Assembly (NCBI RefSeq): GCF_015206895.1
Contig: NZ_JADEXU010000026.1
Coordinates: 1 to 64,000 of the forward strand
Length of the DNA stretch: 64,000 nucleotides
Origin: Nostoc sp. LEGE 12450
GTDB lineage: Bacteria > Cyanobacteriota > Cyanobacteriia > Cyanobacteriales > Nostocaceae
Reading direction: 5' to 3'
Shown here: piece after piece, positions 1 to 6,958 of the stretch
Position numbering within the stretch: the first letter of the stretch is position 1
Layout: the number at the start of each line of letters is the position of its first letter
Notes under the pieces: generated by a model
What the model was told of the DNA's origin: nothing
The model's database searches: none
The model's input: the letters and a program-made list of their open reading frames with translations, nothing else
Translations under genes and position numbers: made by a program

Positions 1-112
1 GTTAAGGGATTGGGCATTGGGCATTGGGCATTGGGTATGGGGCATTAGTTATTAATTCTTCTCTCCTATGCTTCCCCTGTTCCCTCATTCCCCTACTCCC
101 CACTCCTCACTT
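1..112. repeat. Composite heptamer repeat (G-rich block, spacer, C-rich block)
   Basis: Bases 1-47 are imperfect heptamers of the ATTGGGC / TGGGGCA kind. A short AT-rich spacer (AGTTATTAATTCTT) follows, then a pyrimidine-rich block of CCCCT / TCCCC words to about 112. The two blocks are roughly complementary and could fold into a hairpin. The same plan recurs near 25775, 33322 and inside mfd at 63714. It lies just upstream of ndhC, so the ndhC promoter is either inside or upstream of it. Confidence 0.7.
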
Positions 113-142
113 AAAATACTCCATAAGCGGTAGATACTCATT

Positions 143-505
143 GTGTTTGTCCTCAGCGGTTACGAGTACCTTCTAGGCTTCTTCATAATCTGTAGCCTAG
201 TACCTGCCTTAGCGCTCTCAGCTTCCAAGCTCCTACGACCCAGTAGTTACAGTCCAGAACGTCGTACTACTTATGAATCTGGTATGGAACCCATCGGGGG
301 AGCCTGGATTCAGTTCAACATCCGCTACTACATGTTTGCTCTAGTCTTCGTTGTCTTTGATGTGGAGACTGTTTTCTTGTATCCTTGGGCGGTAGCTTTC
401 CACCGTTTGGGGCTATTGGCTTTTATTGAAGCGCTAGTCTTTATTGCAATTCTTGTAGTCGCTTTAGTTTACGCGTGGCGTAAAGGAGCTTTGGAATGGT
501 CTTGA
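143..505 (+). CDS. ndhC: NAD(P)H-quinone oxidoreductase subunit 3 (NdhC)
   Basis: Membrane subunit of the thylakoid NDH-1 complex, which takes electrons from ferredoxin to plastoquinone in respiration and cyclic electron flow. The 120-residue length is normal for the family. There are three hydrophobic segments (about residues 8-28, 63-83 and 90-112). The conserved loop [12 protein letters not shown] and the motif [12 protein letters not shown] are present. It uses a GTG start, which gives the expected N-terminus [13 protein letters not shown]. The stop overlaps the ndhK start by ten bases, so translation of the two is probably coupled. Confidence 0.97.
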   Translation: MFVLSGYEYLLGFFIICSLVPALALSASKLLRPSSYSPERRTTYESGMEPIGGAWIQFNIRYYMFALVFVVFDVETVFLYPWAVAFHRLGLLAFIEALVFIAILVVALVYAWRKGALEWS

Positions 506-1233
506 ATTCTAATTTAACAACTCAGGACAAACAGCGAATCATCAACCCCATTGAGCGGACTACAATCACTCAAGACCTTTCAGAAAACGTCATTTTGACG
601 ACGGTTGATGACCTCTACGACTGGGCGCGGCTTTCTAGTCTGTGGCCGTTGCTGTTTGGTACTGCTTGCTGCTTTATTGAGTTTGCAGCTTTAATTGGCT
701 CCCGATTTGACTTTGACCGTTTTGGACTAATTCCCCGTTCTAGCCCCCGCCAAGCCGATTTAATTATTACGGCAGGGACTATCACGATGAAGATGGCTCC
801 CCAACTGGTGCGTCTTTATGAACAAATGCCAGAACCTAAGTATGTAATTGCGATGGGAGCTTGCACAATTACTGGTGGGATGTTCAGCGTTGATTCCCCT
901 ACGGCAGTGCGCGGAGTTGATAAATTGATTCCTGTGGATGTGTACTTGCCTGGTTGTCCTCCCCGTCCAGAAGCAATTATCGACGCAATTATTAAGCTGC
1001 GGAAGAAAATCTCCAATGAATCGATGCAAGAGCGGGATAAAATTAAGCAAACTCACCGCTACTACAGCACGACTCATAACCTGAAGCCAGTAGATGAAAT
1101 CTTAACTGGTAAGTATTTGCAGTCAGAAACTCGCTATGCACCACCGAAGGAATTGGCGGAAGCGATCGGTATGCCAATACCACCTGCATTGCTGACAGAA
1201 AAGGCGCAAAAGGAGGAACAAACCCGTGGCTGA
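496..1233 (+). CDS. ndhK: NAD(P)H-quinone oxidoreductase subunit K (NdhK)
   Basis: Peripheral-arm subunit of NDH-1 that holds the N2-type [4Fe-4S] cluster next to the quinone site. The cluster cysteines are visible in [22 protein letters not shown] and [12 protein letters not shown]. It has 245 residues, typical of cyanobacterial NdhK with its longer C-terminal tail. It overlaps ndhC upstream and ndhJ downstream (eight bases), the usual cyanobacterial ndhC-K-J order. Confidence 0.98.
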   Translation: MVLNSNLTTQDKQRIINPIERTTITQDLSENVILTTVDDLYDWARLSSLWPLLFGTACCFIEFAALIGSRFDFDRFGLIPRSSPRQADLIITAGTITMKMAPQLVRLYEQMPEPKYVIAMGACTITGGMFSVDSPTAVRGVDKLIPVDVYLPGCPPRPEAIIDAIIKLRKKISNESMQERDKIKQTHRYYSTTHNLKPVDEILTGKYLQSETRYAPPKELAEAIGMPIPPALLTEKAQKEEQTRG

Positions 1234-1756
1234 AGAAGAATCTAAACCAGTACCAGCAGAGAAAGAAGAGTCATTGGTACAAGCGGGTAAAGTTTCCCAG
1301 TGGTTGACGGAAAATGGTTTTGACCATGAGTTTTTAGCACCAGATAAGAATGGTGTAGAGATAATTAAGGTGTCGGCAGATTTCTTGCTTCCCACCGCTA
1401 CAGCCCTTTATGCCTACGGGTTTAATTATCTCCAGTGTCAAGGTGGTATTGACCTTGGCCCAGGACAGGAATTGGTGAGCATGTATCACTTGATTAAAGT
1501 CGGTGATAATAGCGATCGCCCCGAAGAAGTTCGAGTTAAGGTATTCTTACCACGGGAAAACCCCGTAGTGCCTTCTGTGTACTGGATTTGGAAGGCCGCA
1601 GATTGGCAAGAGCGCGAGTCTTACGATATGTACGGCATTATCTACGAAGGACACCCAAATCTGAAGCGGATTTTGATGCCAGAAGATTGGGTGGGTTGGC
1701 CTTTGCGGAAGGATTACATCTCGCCTGATTTCTACGAGTTGCAGGACGCTTATTAG
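1226..1756 (+). CDS. ndhJ: NAD(P)H-quinone oxidoreductase subunit J (NdhJ)
   Basis: Peripheral-arm subunit of NDH-1, homologous to the 30-kDa subunit of complex I. The family motif is seen near the C-terminus: [20 protein letters not shown], followed by [19 protein letters not shown]. It has 176 residues. The GTG start at 1226 is supported by a strong ribosome-binding site (AAAAGGAGG, about 1208-1216) inside the end of ndhK and by the overlap with the ndhK stop. Confidence 0.97.
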   Translation: MAEEESKPVPAEKEESLVQAGKVSQWLTENGFDHEFLAPDKNGVEIIKVSADFLLPTATALYAYGFNYLQCQGGIDLGPGQELVSMYHLIKVGDNSDRPEEVRVKVFLPRENPVVPSVYWIWKAADWQERESYDMYGIIYEGHPNLKRILMPEDWVGWPLRKDYISPDFYELQDAY

Positions 1757-1770
1757 ATAGTGCTGAATGA

Positions 1771-1793
1771 GACGCGATTCATCGCGTCTGTAC
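1771..1793. repeat. Short palindromic dispersed repeat (GACGCGAT hairpin)
   Basis: GACGCGAT-TC-ATCGCGTC is a perfect eight-base-pair stem followed by TGTACA. The core recurs at 1971-2038, 6455-6523, 20120-20146, 29165-29240 and 61060-61081, always between genes. Confidence 0.75.
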
Positions 1794-1820
1794 AATATAG
1801 TGCTGAGTTTAGATAGTGAT

Positions 1821-1856
1821 TAACCCCTTTCCGGTAGCGGAGAGGGGTTATGTTTT
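1821..1856 (+). terminator. Intrinsic terminator of the ndhCKJ operon
   Basis: A 13-base arm TAACCCCTTTCCG at 1821-1833 pairs with CGGAGAGGGGTTA at 1838-1850 around a GTAG loop, with one mismatch (T opposite G). TGTTTTTGG follows. It lies 65 bases after the ndhJ stop. Confidence 0.75.
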
Positions 1857-1970
1857 TGGTGTTTTATGTCAAGTTGGTTGACAAAATTAGCTGTAATTGG
1901 AGGCAATACGGTTCGGTTAAGGTTTTTTGATGAAAATTCTAGATTGCTAAAGATGCGATAATTCATCACC

Positions 1971-2038
1971 AAGACGCGATAAATCGCCGTCTCTACAAAA
2001 CGACTGATTATTGTAGAGACGGCGATTCATCGCGTCTT
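1971..2038. repeat. Large inverted repeat of the GACGCGAT family
   Basis: The 28-base arms at 1971-1998 and 2011-2038 are reverse complements with one mismatch and enclose a 12-base loop. The arms carry AAGACGCGATAAATCGCC and the outer TTGTAGAGACGG word. The ends and size suggest a small non-autonomous element. With the neighbouring terminator and short hairpin it accounts for most of the gap between ndhJ and 2170. Confidence 0.8.
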
Positions 2039-2169
2039 GTCTAGGGAAGCGCGGAGGTTCGCAAAGGAGATGTCTAAAATGTTCAGTGAAATTTCCTAGT
2101 AATCGGAATCCTGTCTCTCCCGTTGTATCTGTATTTGTGGGACAATTTAATCTAAATATTTAAAATAAT

Positions 2170-2565
2170 ATGTCAGAAACACCCCAAGATGACGGCATTT
2201 GGATTGTAACGGATGAAACTCCTAAAATATCGATTCCTGACGGTGCTAAAGGCGGGAGTATTAATAGAGCCAGTTGGGGAGAGGAAACTATCAGGGAAAG
2301 CACTGGTAGCAAAGGGGTAGGAGATGCCGTTAAGGTTAGCGCTCAAACATTAGAGCAAAATATGACTCACTTTCTCAAACTCGTGGGAAGTTTGTTTAGT
2401 CAAGCTGAACAGCAAGCAAAAGTCCACTCCAAGATGCAGCTAGATGAAATTGAGCTATCGGTAGAAATTAGTGCAGATGGGGAAGTTAAATTAATTGGCA
2501 GTGGTGTCAAAGCTGGGAGTAAAGGAGCAATTAAGCTGAAGTTCAAGCGCCAAGAATCACAGTGA
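2170..2565 (+). CDS. Small Pepco-like companion protein of the caspase gene
   Basis: A 131-residue soluble protein with no signal peptide. The N-terminus includes DDGIWIVTDE. A helical middle (about 55-90) is followed by a strand-rich end, LDEIELSVEISADGEVKLIG, then GSKGAIKLKFKRQ. This resembles the Pepco/Trypco type of effector-associated constant component, small domains encoded beside caspase- or trypsin-like effectors in NTP-dependent conflict systems. That assignment is from memory of the family and is not certain. The stop is one base before the ATG of the caspase gene, so the two are almost certainly co-translated. It may be an adaptor that holds or recruits the protease. Confidence 0.6.
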   Translation: MSETPQDDGIWIVTDETPKISIPDGAKGGSINRASWGEETIRESTGSKGVGDAVKVSAQTLEQNMTHFLKLVGSLFSQAEQQAKVHSKMQLDEIELSVEISADGEVKLIGSGVKAGSKGAIKLKFKRQESQ

Positions 2566-2566
2566 G

Positions 2567-4369
2567 ATGGCAAAAAATTGGGCGATCGCGATCGGAATTA
2601 ACCAGTATTATTATCTGCAACCGCTAAACTATGCCAAGCGGGATGCGCTGTTAATGCAAGAGTTCCTGAGCAATGAAGCCGGATTTGAGCGGATATTCTT
2701 CTTCTCTGATGACTCCCCTGAACTTGCTGGAAAATCGACTCGCCCAACTCGCACTAACTTGCTGCGAATCTTGCGACAGCTATTTGACAATCCCTTTATG
2801 GGAGGAGGGGATAATTTCTGGTTTTTCTTCAGTGGTCATGGAATGAGACACGGTGGACGTGATTATCTCATACCCTGTGATGGCGATCCAGAGGATGTTG
2901 AAAATACGGCAATTGCGATTAACGTTGTGACTGAACGCCTACGTCGCTGCGGCGCTGATAATGTTGTCTTGATTCTGGATGCTTGTCGTAGTCTAGGTAC
3001 TCGTGCTGGCGAAGGCATTGGGCGACAAACCGCAGAAGAAGCACGTCAACAAGGAGTTATCAGCATATTTTCCTGTAGTCCACAGGAGTATTCTTATGAA
3101 ATTGAGGCTTTACAACAAGGTGCTTTTACTACTGCACTACTAGAAGGGTTAGGAATTCAAGGTAAATGCGCTACTGTTGAACGATTGGATCAGTATCTCA
3201 AAGTTCGTGTGCCTGAACTGGTTCGCCAGCATAAGAATACAAAGCAAACACCTTATGTTATTGCTGAACCTGTGGATAAATGCCACCTAATACTTGTGCC
3301 ACGATATGCAACTCAAACAGATATCGCCACGCTGAAAAATGATGCTTACCAAGCAGAAGCCGACAGGAATTTAGATTTAGCAGAGCAATTATGGATTCGG
3401 GTATTAGCTGCGGCTTCAGGGCAAGATACAGTTGCGATCAAAGCAATTCAAAGAATTGAAAGGTTGCGGTGGGAACTTCAAGAACCATCTTCACCACAAC
3501 CTCATCCTAGTATTGAAAATTCCCCTAAGGGAATATTTACAGTTGAAAAAAATCGCTTAAAAACCTTTCAATTTGAAGTGGTTACGGTAAATGCAAAAGG
3601 AAATATCACTAACCGCCGTAATGAGGAAGCGAAATATTTTGAAGAAAATTTAGGGAATGGTGTCACCTTGGAAATGGTGCAGATACTAGGGGGAACCTTT
3701 ATGATGGGTTCACCAGAAAGAGAAGCAAAACGACTAGATCATGAAATTCCACTGCATCAAGTAACCGTTCCTAAGTTCTTCATGGGGAAATATGCAGTTA
3801 CCCAAGCACAGTATCAAGTAATTATGGGCAGTAATCCTTCTAAATTCAAAGGTGAGAAACGACCTGTAGAACGAGTTACTTGGGATGAAGCGGTAGAGTT
3901 TTGTAAAAAGTTGAGCCAGAAGACAGGAAAAACCTATCGACTACCTAGTGAAGCCGAATGGGAATATGCTTGTCGCGCCGGAACAACTACACCGTTTTAT
4001 TTTGGCGAAACGATTACCACAGATTTAGTTAACTACCACGGTGACTATCCTTACGGCGCTGCACCAAAGGGGGAATATCGTCAACAAACAATAGATGTAG
4101 AAAAATTTCCGCCTAATTCTTTCGGTTTATACGATATGCATGGTAATGTTTTGGAATGGTGTCTAGATGTATATAATAACAATTACCAGGGTGCGCCAAA
4201 AGATGGTAGTGCCTGGATGACTGGTAAAGATAATGATATAAAGCTCCTGCGTGGCAGTAGTTGGATCAACATTGCTAGGGATTGCCGTTCTGCCTATCGC
4301 GGTAGGTACGCGCGCGCGGATCGTAGCAGCAATGTTGGTTTTCGCGTGGTGGCTGTGGCTGTGGCGTGA
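2567..4369 (+). CDS. Caspase-like (C14) protease fused to FGE/SUMF1 C-type-lectin domain; putative DGR variable protein
   Basis: 600 residues. Residues 1-245 form a caspase/metacaspase p20-like domain with the dyad His91 (FFFSGHGMRHG) and Cys140 (LILDACRS). Residues 250-305 are helical, like a short TPR or linker. Residues 366-597 are a formylglycine-generating-enzyme/SUMF1 domain: GGTFMMGSPE, YRLPSEAEWEYACRAG, YDMHGNVLEWC, GFRVV. Such domains in bacteria are usually binding modules with a C-type-lectin fold. Residues 561-595 (LRGSSW to GFRVV) match the usual DGR variable region: fixed RG..W, CRSA and GFRVV words are separated by positions whose codons look like mutated AAC/AAT. Likely role: ligand-triggered protease in a conflict or programmed-cell-death system, with a diversified recognition surface. 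No reverse transcriptase lies in the window. Confidence 0.85.
   Translation: MAKNWAIAIGINQYYYLQPLNYAKRDALLMQEFLSNEAGFERIFFFSDDSPELAGKSTRPTRTNLLRILRQLFDNPFMGGGDNFWFFFSGHGMRHGGRDYLIPCDGDPEDVENTAIAINVVTERLRRCGADNVVLILDACRSLGTRAGEGIGRQTAEEARQQGVISIFSCSPQEYSYEIEALQQGAFTTALLEGLGIQGKCATVERLDQYLKVRVPELVRQHKNTKQTPYVIAEPVDKCHLILVPRYATQTDIATLKNDAYQAEADRNLDLAEQLWIRVLAAASGQDTVAIKAIQRIERLRWELQEPSSPQPHPSIENSPKGIFTVEKNRLKTFQFEVVTVNAKGNITNRRNEEAKYFEENLGNGVTLEMVQILGGTFMMGSPEREAKRLDHEIPLHQVTVPKFFMGKYAVTQAQYQVIMGSNPSKFKGEKRPVERVTWDEAVEFCKKLSQKTGKTYRLPSEAEWEYACRAGTTTPFYFGETITTDLVNYHGDYPYGAAPKGEYRQQTIDVEKFPPNSFGLYDMHGNVLEWCLDVYNNNYQGAPKDGSAWMTGKDNDIKLLRGSSWINIARDCRSAYRGRYARADRSSNVGFRVVAVAVA
4247..4351 (+). other. 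Candidate DGR variable region (VR)
   Basis: This covers codons 561-595 of the caspase-FGE gene. Constant words (CGTGGCAGTAGTTGG, TGCCGTTCTGCC, GGTTTTCGCGTGGTG) alternate with codons such as ATC, ATT, GCT, GAT, TAT, GGT, TAC, AGC and GTT, at places where related cyanobacterial DGR templates are remembered to carry AAC/AAT. That is the expected footprint of adenine-directed mutagenesis. No template repeat was seen in the window. Confidence 0.6.
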
Positions 4370-4530
4370 GTACTCCCCAAAGCCAGAGTCGGTAAGTGGG
4401 AATTTATCGAGCGTACACCAGGGAGTCCAGACCTGAACCAGCGAGGAAGGCGACAACCTCCGAATATAAAACCGAGTCGGATAGCTTGGTAGGTTGCAAA
4501 ACCGAACAGTTGTTCGACTCAATTAATTCT
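4370..4530 (+). other. Structured tail after the DGR-like target
   Basis: This stretch is more GC-rich than the flanking DNA and has no convincing ORF. It ends with a perfect six-base-pair hairpin CGAACA-GT-TGTTCG at 4503-4516, enclosed by GAGTCG (from about 4474) and CGACTC. DGR targets often have a GC-rich mutagenic-homing site and a stem-loop after the variable region. This tail could hold such a site or be a DGR relic. Confidence 0.35.
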
Positions 4531-4550
4531 GCGACATTTAAAAGTAATTC

Positions 4551-4634
4551 GTAGGTTGGGTTGAGGAACGAAACCCAACATTACTTATCTACTCAACGCT
4601 GATGTTGGGTTTCACTTCGTTTAACCCAACCTAC
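4551..4634. repeat. REP-like element, copy 1 (GTAGGTTGGGTT family)
   Basis: It starts GTAGGTTGGGTTGAGGAACG and ends TTAACCCAACCTAC. Nested inside are ACCCAACAT and ATGTTGGGT, making a bipartite imperfect palindrome. It lies just beyond the 3' end of the RAYT gene (read on the minus strand). A close copy flanks the other end of that gene. Confidence 0.85.
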
Positions 4635-4660
4635 AATTTCAGCTACAATTCAGGCCATAC

Positions 4661-5203
4661 TTACTCTTTACCGATATTAGAGTCAAATACAATTCCTTGC
4701 CCAGCACCCCACGTAATATCATACGTACCCTGACGAACAGAACGATGAAAGCTGGAATATTCCCAATCTTTTGGAGCTTTCACTAAACCATGTTTGACAG
4801 GATTGTAGTGAATATATTCAAGGTGATTTTTAAAATCTACTTCGTCTCTAATCAAGTGTTCCCAAAAACTACGCTGCCAAATAGCCCTCTCTTTTTTATT
4901 TTGCCTAGAGGTAGATAGGTTTTCCTGTGATAAAGTAATACACTGGCGACTAAAATAGCTTTTGATCAAACGCCAACGAGTAGAAAAATTACAATCGCCC
5001 TGTGGTAATGTCCAAATACAGTGCAGATGATCTGGTAATAAAACAAAGGCATCAATTAGAAATGGGTGTTGTCGCATTACATAACTAAAAATATTTCTTA
5101 ATAAAGATACGTTAGTCGGTAAGCATAATAGTCTTTGTCTTTTATGGGTTACGAGTGTAAAAAAATAAGTGCCACCTTCTATTGTGGCTCGGCGATATTG
5201 CAT
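4661..5203 (-). CDS. REP-associated tyrosine transposase (Y1_Tnp, IS200-like)
   Basis: A HUH single-strand transposase of the RAYT kind, thought to cut and join REP hairpins. The HUH motif is DHLHCIW in LLPDHLHCIWTLP. The catalytic Tyr region is HLEYIHYNPVKHGLV, and the C-terminal DWEYSSFHR is typical of RAYTs. The ATG at 5203 gives the usual family start MQYRRATIEGGTYFFT (180 residues). A further ATG ten codons upstream (5233) is less likely. GTAGGTTGGGTT palindromes lie on both sides (4551-4634 and 5268-5341), as expected for a domesticated RAYT with its cognate REPs. Confidence 0.9.
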   Translation of the reverse strand: MQYRRATIEGGTYFFTLVTHKRQRLLCLPTNVSLLRNIFSYVMRQHPFLIDAFVLLPDHLHCIWTLPQGDCNFSTRWRLIKSYFSRQCITLSQENLSTSRQNKKERAIWQRSFWEHLIRDEVDFKNHLEYIHYNPVKHGLVKAPKDWEYSSFHRSVRQGTYDITWGAGQGIVFDSNIGKE

Positions 5204-5267
5204 TGAGTTAATTTTATGATGGTTATATTTCAATACGCTTGGGTTAGCGCCAAAAACCTTAAACTGT

Positions 5268-5341
5268 GTAGGTTGGGTTGAGGAACGAAACCCAACATTT
5301 CCGGGGCTTTGTTGGGTTACGCTTTGCTTAACCCAACCTAC
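5268..5341. repeat. REP-like element, copy 2 (GTAGGTTGGGTT family)
   Basis: It begins GTAGGTTGGGTTGAGGAACG and ends TTAACCCAACCTAC, with an inner CCCAACATTT and GTTGGGTT. It is the second flank of the RAYT gene and is in the same orientation as copy 1. Confidence 0.85.
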
Positions 5342-5479
5342 AATTTTTCTTAACTGAACCGTATTGGGTTATATTTCGCGCTTTATACTAAAGTATTGGT
5401 TATAAAGGATAGCGTTAACTTATTGCTTTTGAGATGTGAGTTAAGAAATGAGTGAAGGGCTATTTAAGAAATTAAAGTA

Positions 5480-5511
5480 GATGTTGGGTTTCGTTCCTCA
5501 ACCCAACCTAC
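5480..5511. repeat. REP-like element, half copy in inverse orientation
   Basis: ATGTTGGGTTTCGTTCCTCAACCCAACCTAC is the reverse complement of the left half of copies 1 and 2. The rest of 5342-5679 shows no supported gene. A 71-codon frame across this half repeat was not accepted. Confidence 0.8.
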
Positions 5512-5679
5512 GATTAAGTCTGATTTAGAGTTTGACGATACCCTTAGTCTATTTGCGGATTTTGGGATGTCAAAAGTCTCTGGGGACGCTTCAAAAGTTA
5601 ATCGGTAAAATATAGGATCGTGGTGCATTGTCACAAAGGTCAACGCACCCTTATATAAAGAAGCGGCGAGTCCAAACAA

Positions 5680-6048
5680 TTACTTCACAGATGTCACTGT
5701 TTGGTTTACTACTACGCGTGGTTTCTTGCGGTCTGACCTGCGCGTTCCACCAGCCATTTCATACTCATCACTATTTTTGCCATAGCAAGATGCAACATTC
5801 AACAGCATTTGCTCAGAATAAGTATTCAACTCACGTTCTGCTTCTAATAATGCATTGTGTGTCTTATCTACTATTGTTTGTGCTTGATTATAAGCGGCCA
5901 GCTTCTCTCGTAACTCAATTACTTTAGTGTTGTAAGTAGTAATTGAAAACCCATTACTAAAGTCTAACTTAGGGTTAATTGTCTGCATTCCTTCAATCCG
6001 TCGTTCAGCTTTGGTCAGTGACATGGAGTTTCGTTTCCGTTGCGTCAT
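5680..6048 (-). CDS. Small conserved cyanobacterial protein of unknown function
   Basis: 122 residues, no signal peptide or membrane segment. Residues 1-25 are basic (MTQRKRNSMSLTKAERR). Residues 45-85 form a probable coiled-coil helix (VIELREKLAAYNQAQTIVDK). A charged C-terminus contains YGKNSDEYEMAGGTRRSDRK. The last motif is remembered from small proteins scattered in Nostoc-type genomes, often near mobile DNA, but their function is not known. It stands alone on its strand. Confidence 0.6.
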   Translation of the reverse strand: MTQRKRNSMSLTKAERRIEGMQTINPKLDFSNGFSITTYNTKVIELREKLAAYNQAQTIVDKTHNALLEAERELNTYSEQMLLNVASCYGKNSDEYEMAGGTRRSDRKKPRVVVNQTVTSVK

Positions 6049-6230
6049 ATAGTTTTCCTGTTTGGATTAATTTATAAATAACCCTGCTCTTATACACTGA
6101 GTTATTTATATATCATCAAGATACGCAATAAGCAGATGCACCAGCCACAGTGAAGTTACAGAATTATAAAAGCATTGGATGGCATTAGCCAACTAGATAG
6201 ATGCGGGTATATTTGCTGAAATTCTTTGAG
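6049..6230. other. Left part of the 910-bp gene-free region before the ATPase gene
   Basis: AT-rich, with no frame or site that can be supported. The rest of the region (6231-6958) holds the tandem array, a GACGCGAT inverted repeat and an AT-rich leader before the ATPase gene. Confidence 0.5.
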
Positions 6231-6440
6231 AAAAGCAGGTTTTGAAGTCACAAAAGCAGGTTTTGAAGTCGTAAAAGCAGGTTTTGAAGTCGCAAAAGCA
6301 GGTTTTGAAGTCACAAAAGCAGGTTTTGAAGTCACAAAAGCAGGTTTTGAAGTCGCAAAAGCAGGTTTTGAAGTCACAAAAGCTAGTTTTGAAGTCGCAA
6401 AAGCAGGTTTTGAAGTCGCAAAAGCTAGTTTTGAAGTCGC
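6231..6440. repeat. Ten-copy 21-bp tandem repeat (array A)
   Basis: Ten uninterrupted 21-base units, AAAAGCAGGTTTTGAAGTC plus AC, GC or GT. Units 8 and 10 carry CTAG for CAGG. Because 21 is a multiple of three, frames stay open on both strands: KAGFEVT or KQVLKSQ forward, and TSKPAFV or DFKTCFC in reverse. The forward frame could start at TTG 6226 (77 codons) and the reverse frame gives 73 codons, but neither has a good start context. It is annotated as a repeat. Confidence 0.95.
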
Positions 6441-6454
6441 GGAGCTTTATCTCA

Positions 6455-6523
6455 TGTAGAGACCGATTTATCGCGTCTAAAAAATTGACACGTTAGAGAG
6501 ACGCGATAAATCGCCGTCTCTAC
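6455..6523. repeat. Inverted repeat of the GACGCGAT family
   Basis: TGTAGAGACCGATTTATCGC at 6455-6474 pairs with the arm around 6498-6523 (AGACGCGATAAATCG then CCGTCTCTACA). It is closely related to the element at 1971-2038, but the left arm has lost two bases. It directly follows the tandem array. Confidence 0.75.
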
Positions 6524-6524
6524 A

Positions 6525-6958
6525 AAGAATATACTCGTCAATTATTCTTTGACAGACTACTAACTAATAGTAACAACAGCTACCATCGCATCGGCTAGAA
6601 GGGGATGAGACAAAGCACACTAAAAATTTATTTTTATAACTGAAAATTTTATTTTATTTATATGTTAAGTAGCTTTCAGGATGTTATCTGTATAATCTAT
6701 CATTCAGTTTAAATTATCAAATGTATCATCTATCATTCAGTCTGATTGATTATTGACCTCTGTTACTTATTAATAGGTTGAAATTTGAGTATTAGGGTAT
6801 CTCTTTTTAAGACATAACATACCACTCACCTAGTAATTATTTATTAACGGAATTTGATAAATTATATAGACATACTCTATTCTAGACATTGCCTGAACTT
6901 GTGCTTCAAAAATCATGAGCCATTATATGAATAGTTAGCACGTTTACGGCACTATCCA
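6525..6958. other. AT-rich leader region of the ATPase gene
   Basis: No ORF. It contains a near-direct repeat, TATAATCTATCATTCAGTTT (about 6691) and TATCATCTATCATTCAGTCT (about 6723), 32 bases apart. The promoter of the ATPase/TPR pair must lie here, but no clear -35/-10 was fixed. Confidence 0.4.

Noticed and set aside
2567-4369. Sulfatase-activating (formylglycine-generating) enzyme function for the FGE domain
   Set aside because: The domain is fused to a caspase, there is no sulfatase gene nearby, and its C-terminus has the look of a variable binding surface, so a lectin-like binding role is more likely.
4251-4436. 61-codon plus-strand frame overlapping the end of the caspase-FGE gene
   Set aside because: It is an out-of-frame reading of the variable region plus its tail and has no family features or ribosome-binding site.
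5464-5679. 71-codon minus-strand frame
   Set aside because: It runs through a REP-like half copy (GTTGGGTTTCGTTCC), and its C-terminus is translated repeat.
6231-6440. CRISPR array
   Set aside because: Units are directly adjacent 21-mers with no unique spacers and no cas genes nearby. The same holds for 23126-23293.
6156-6459. Repetitive peptides KAGFEVT (plus) or TSKPAFV (minus) as genes
   Set aside because: Both exist only because the 21-bp repeat keeps frames open. The plus frame needs a TTG start and neither has flanking coding signal. Kept as a repeat with the coding option noted.
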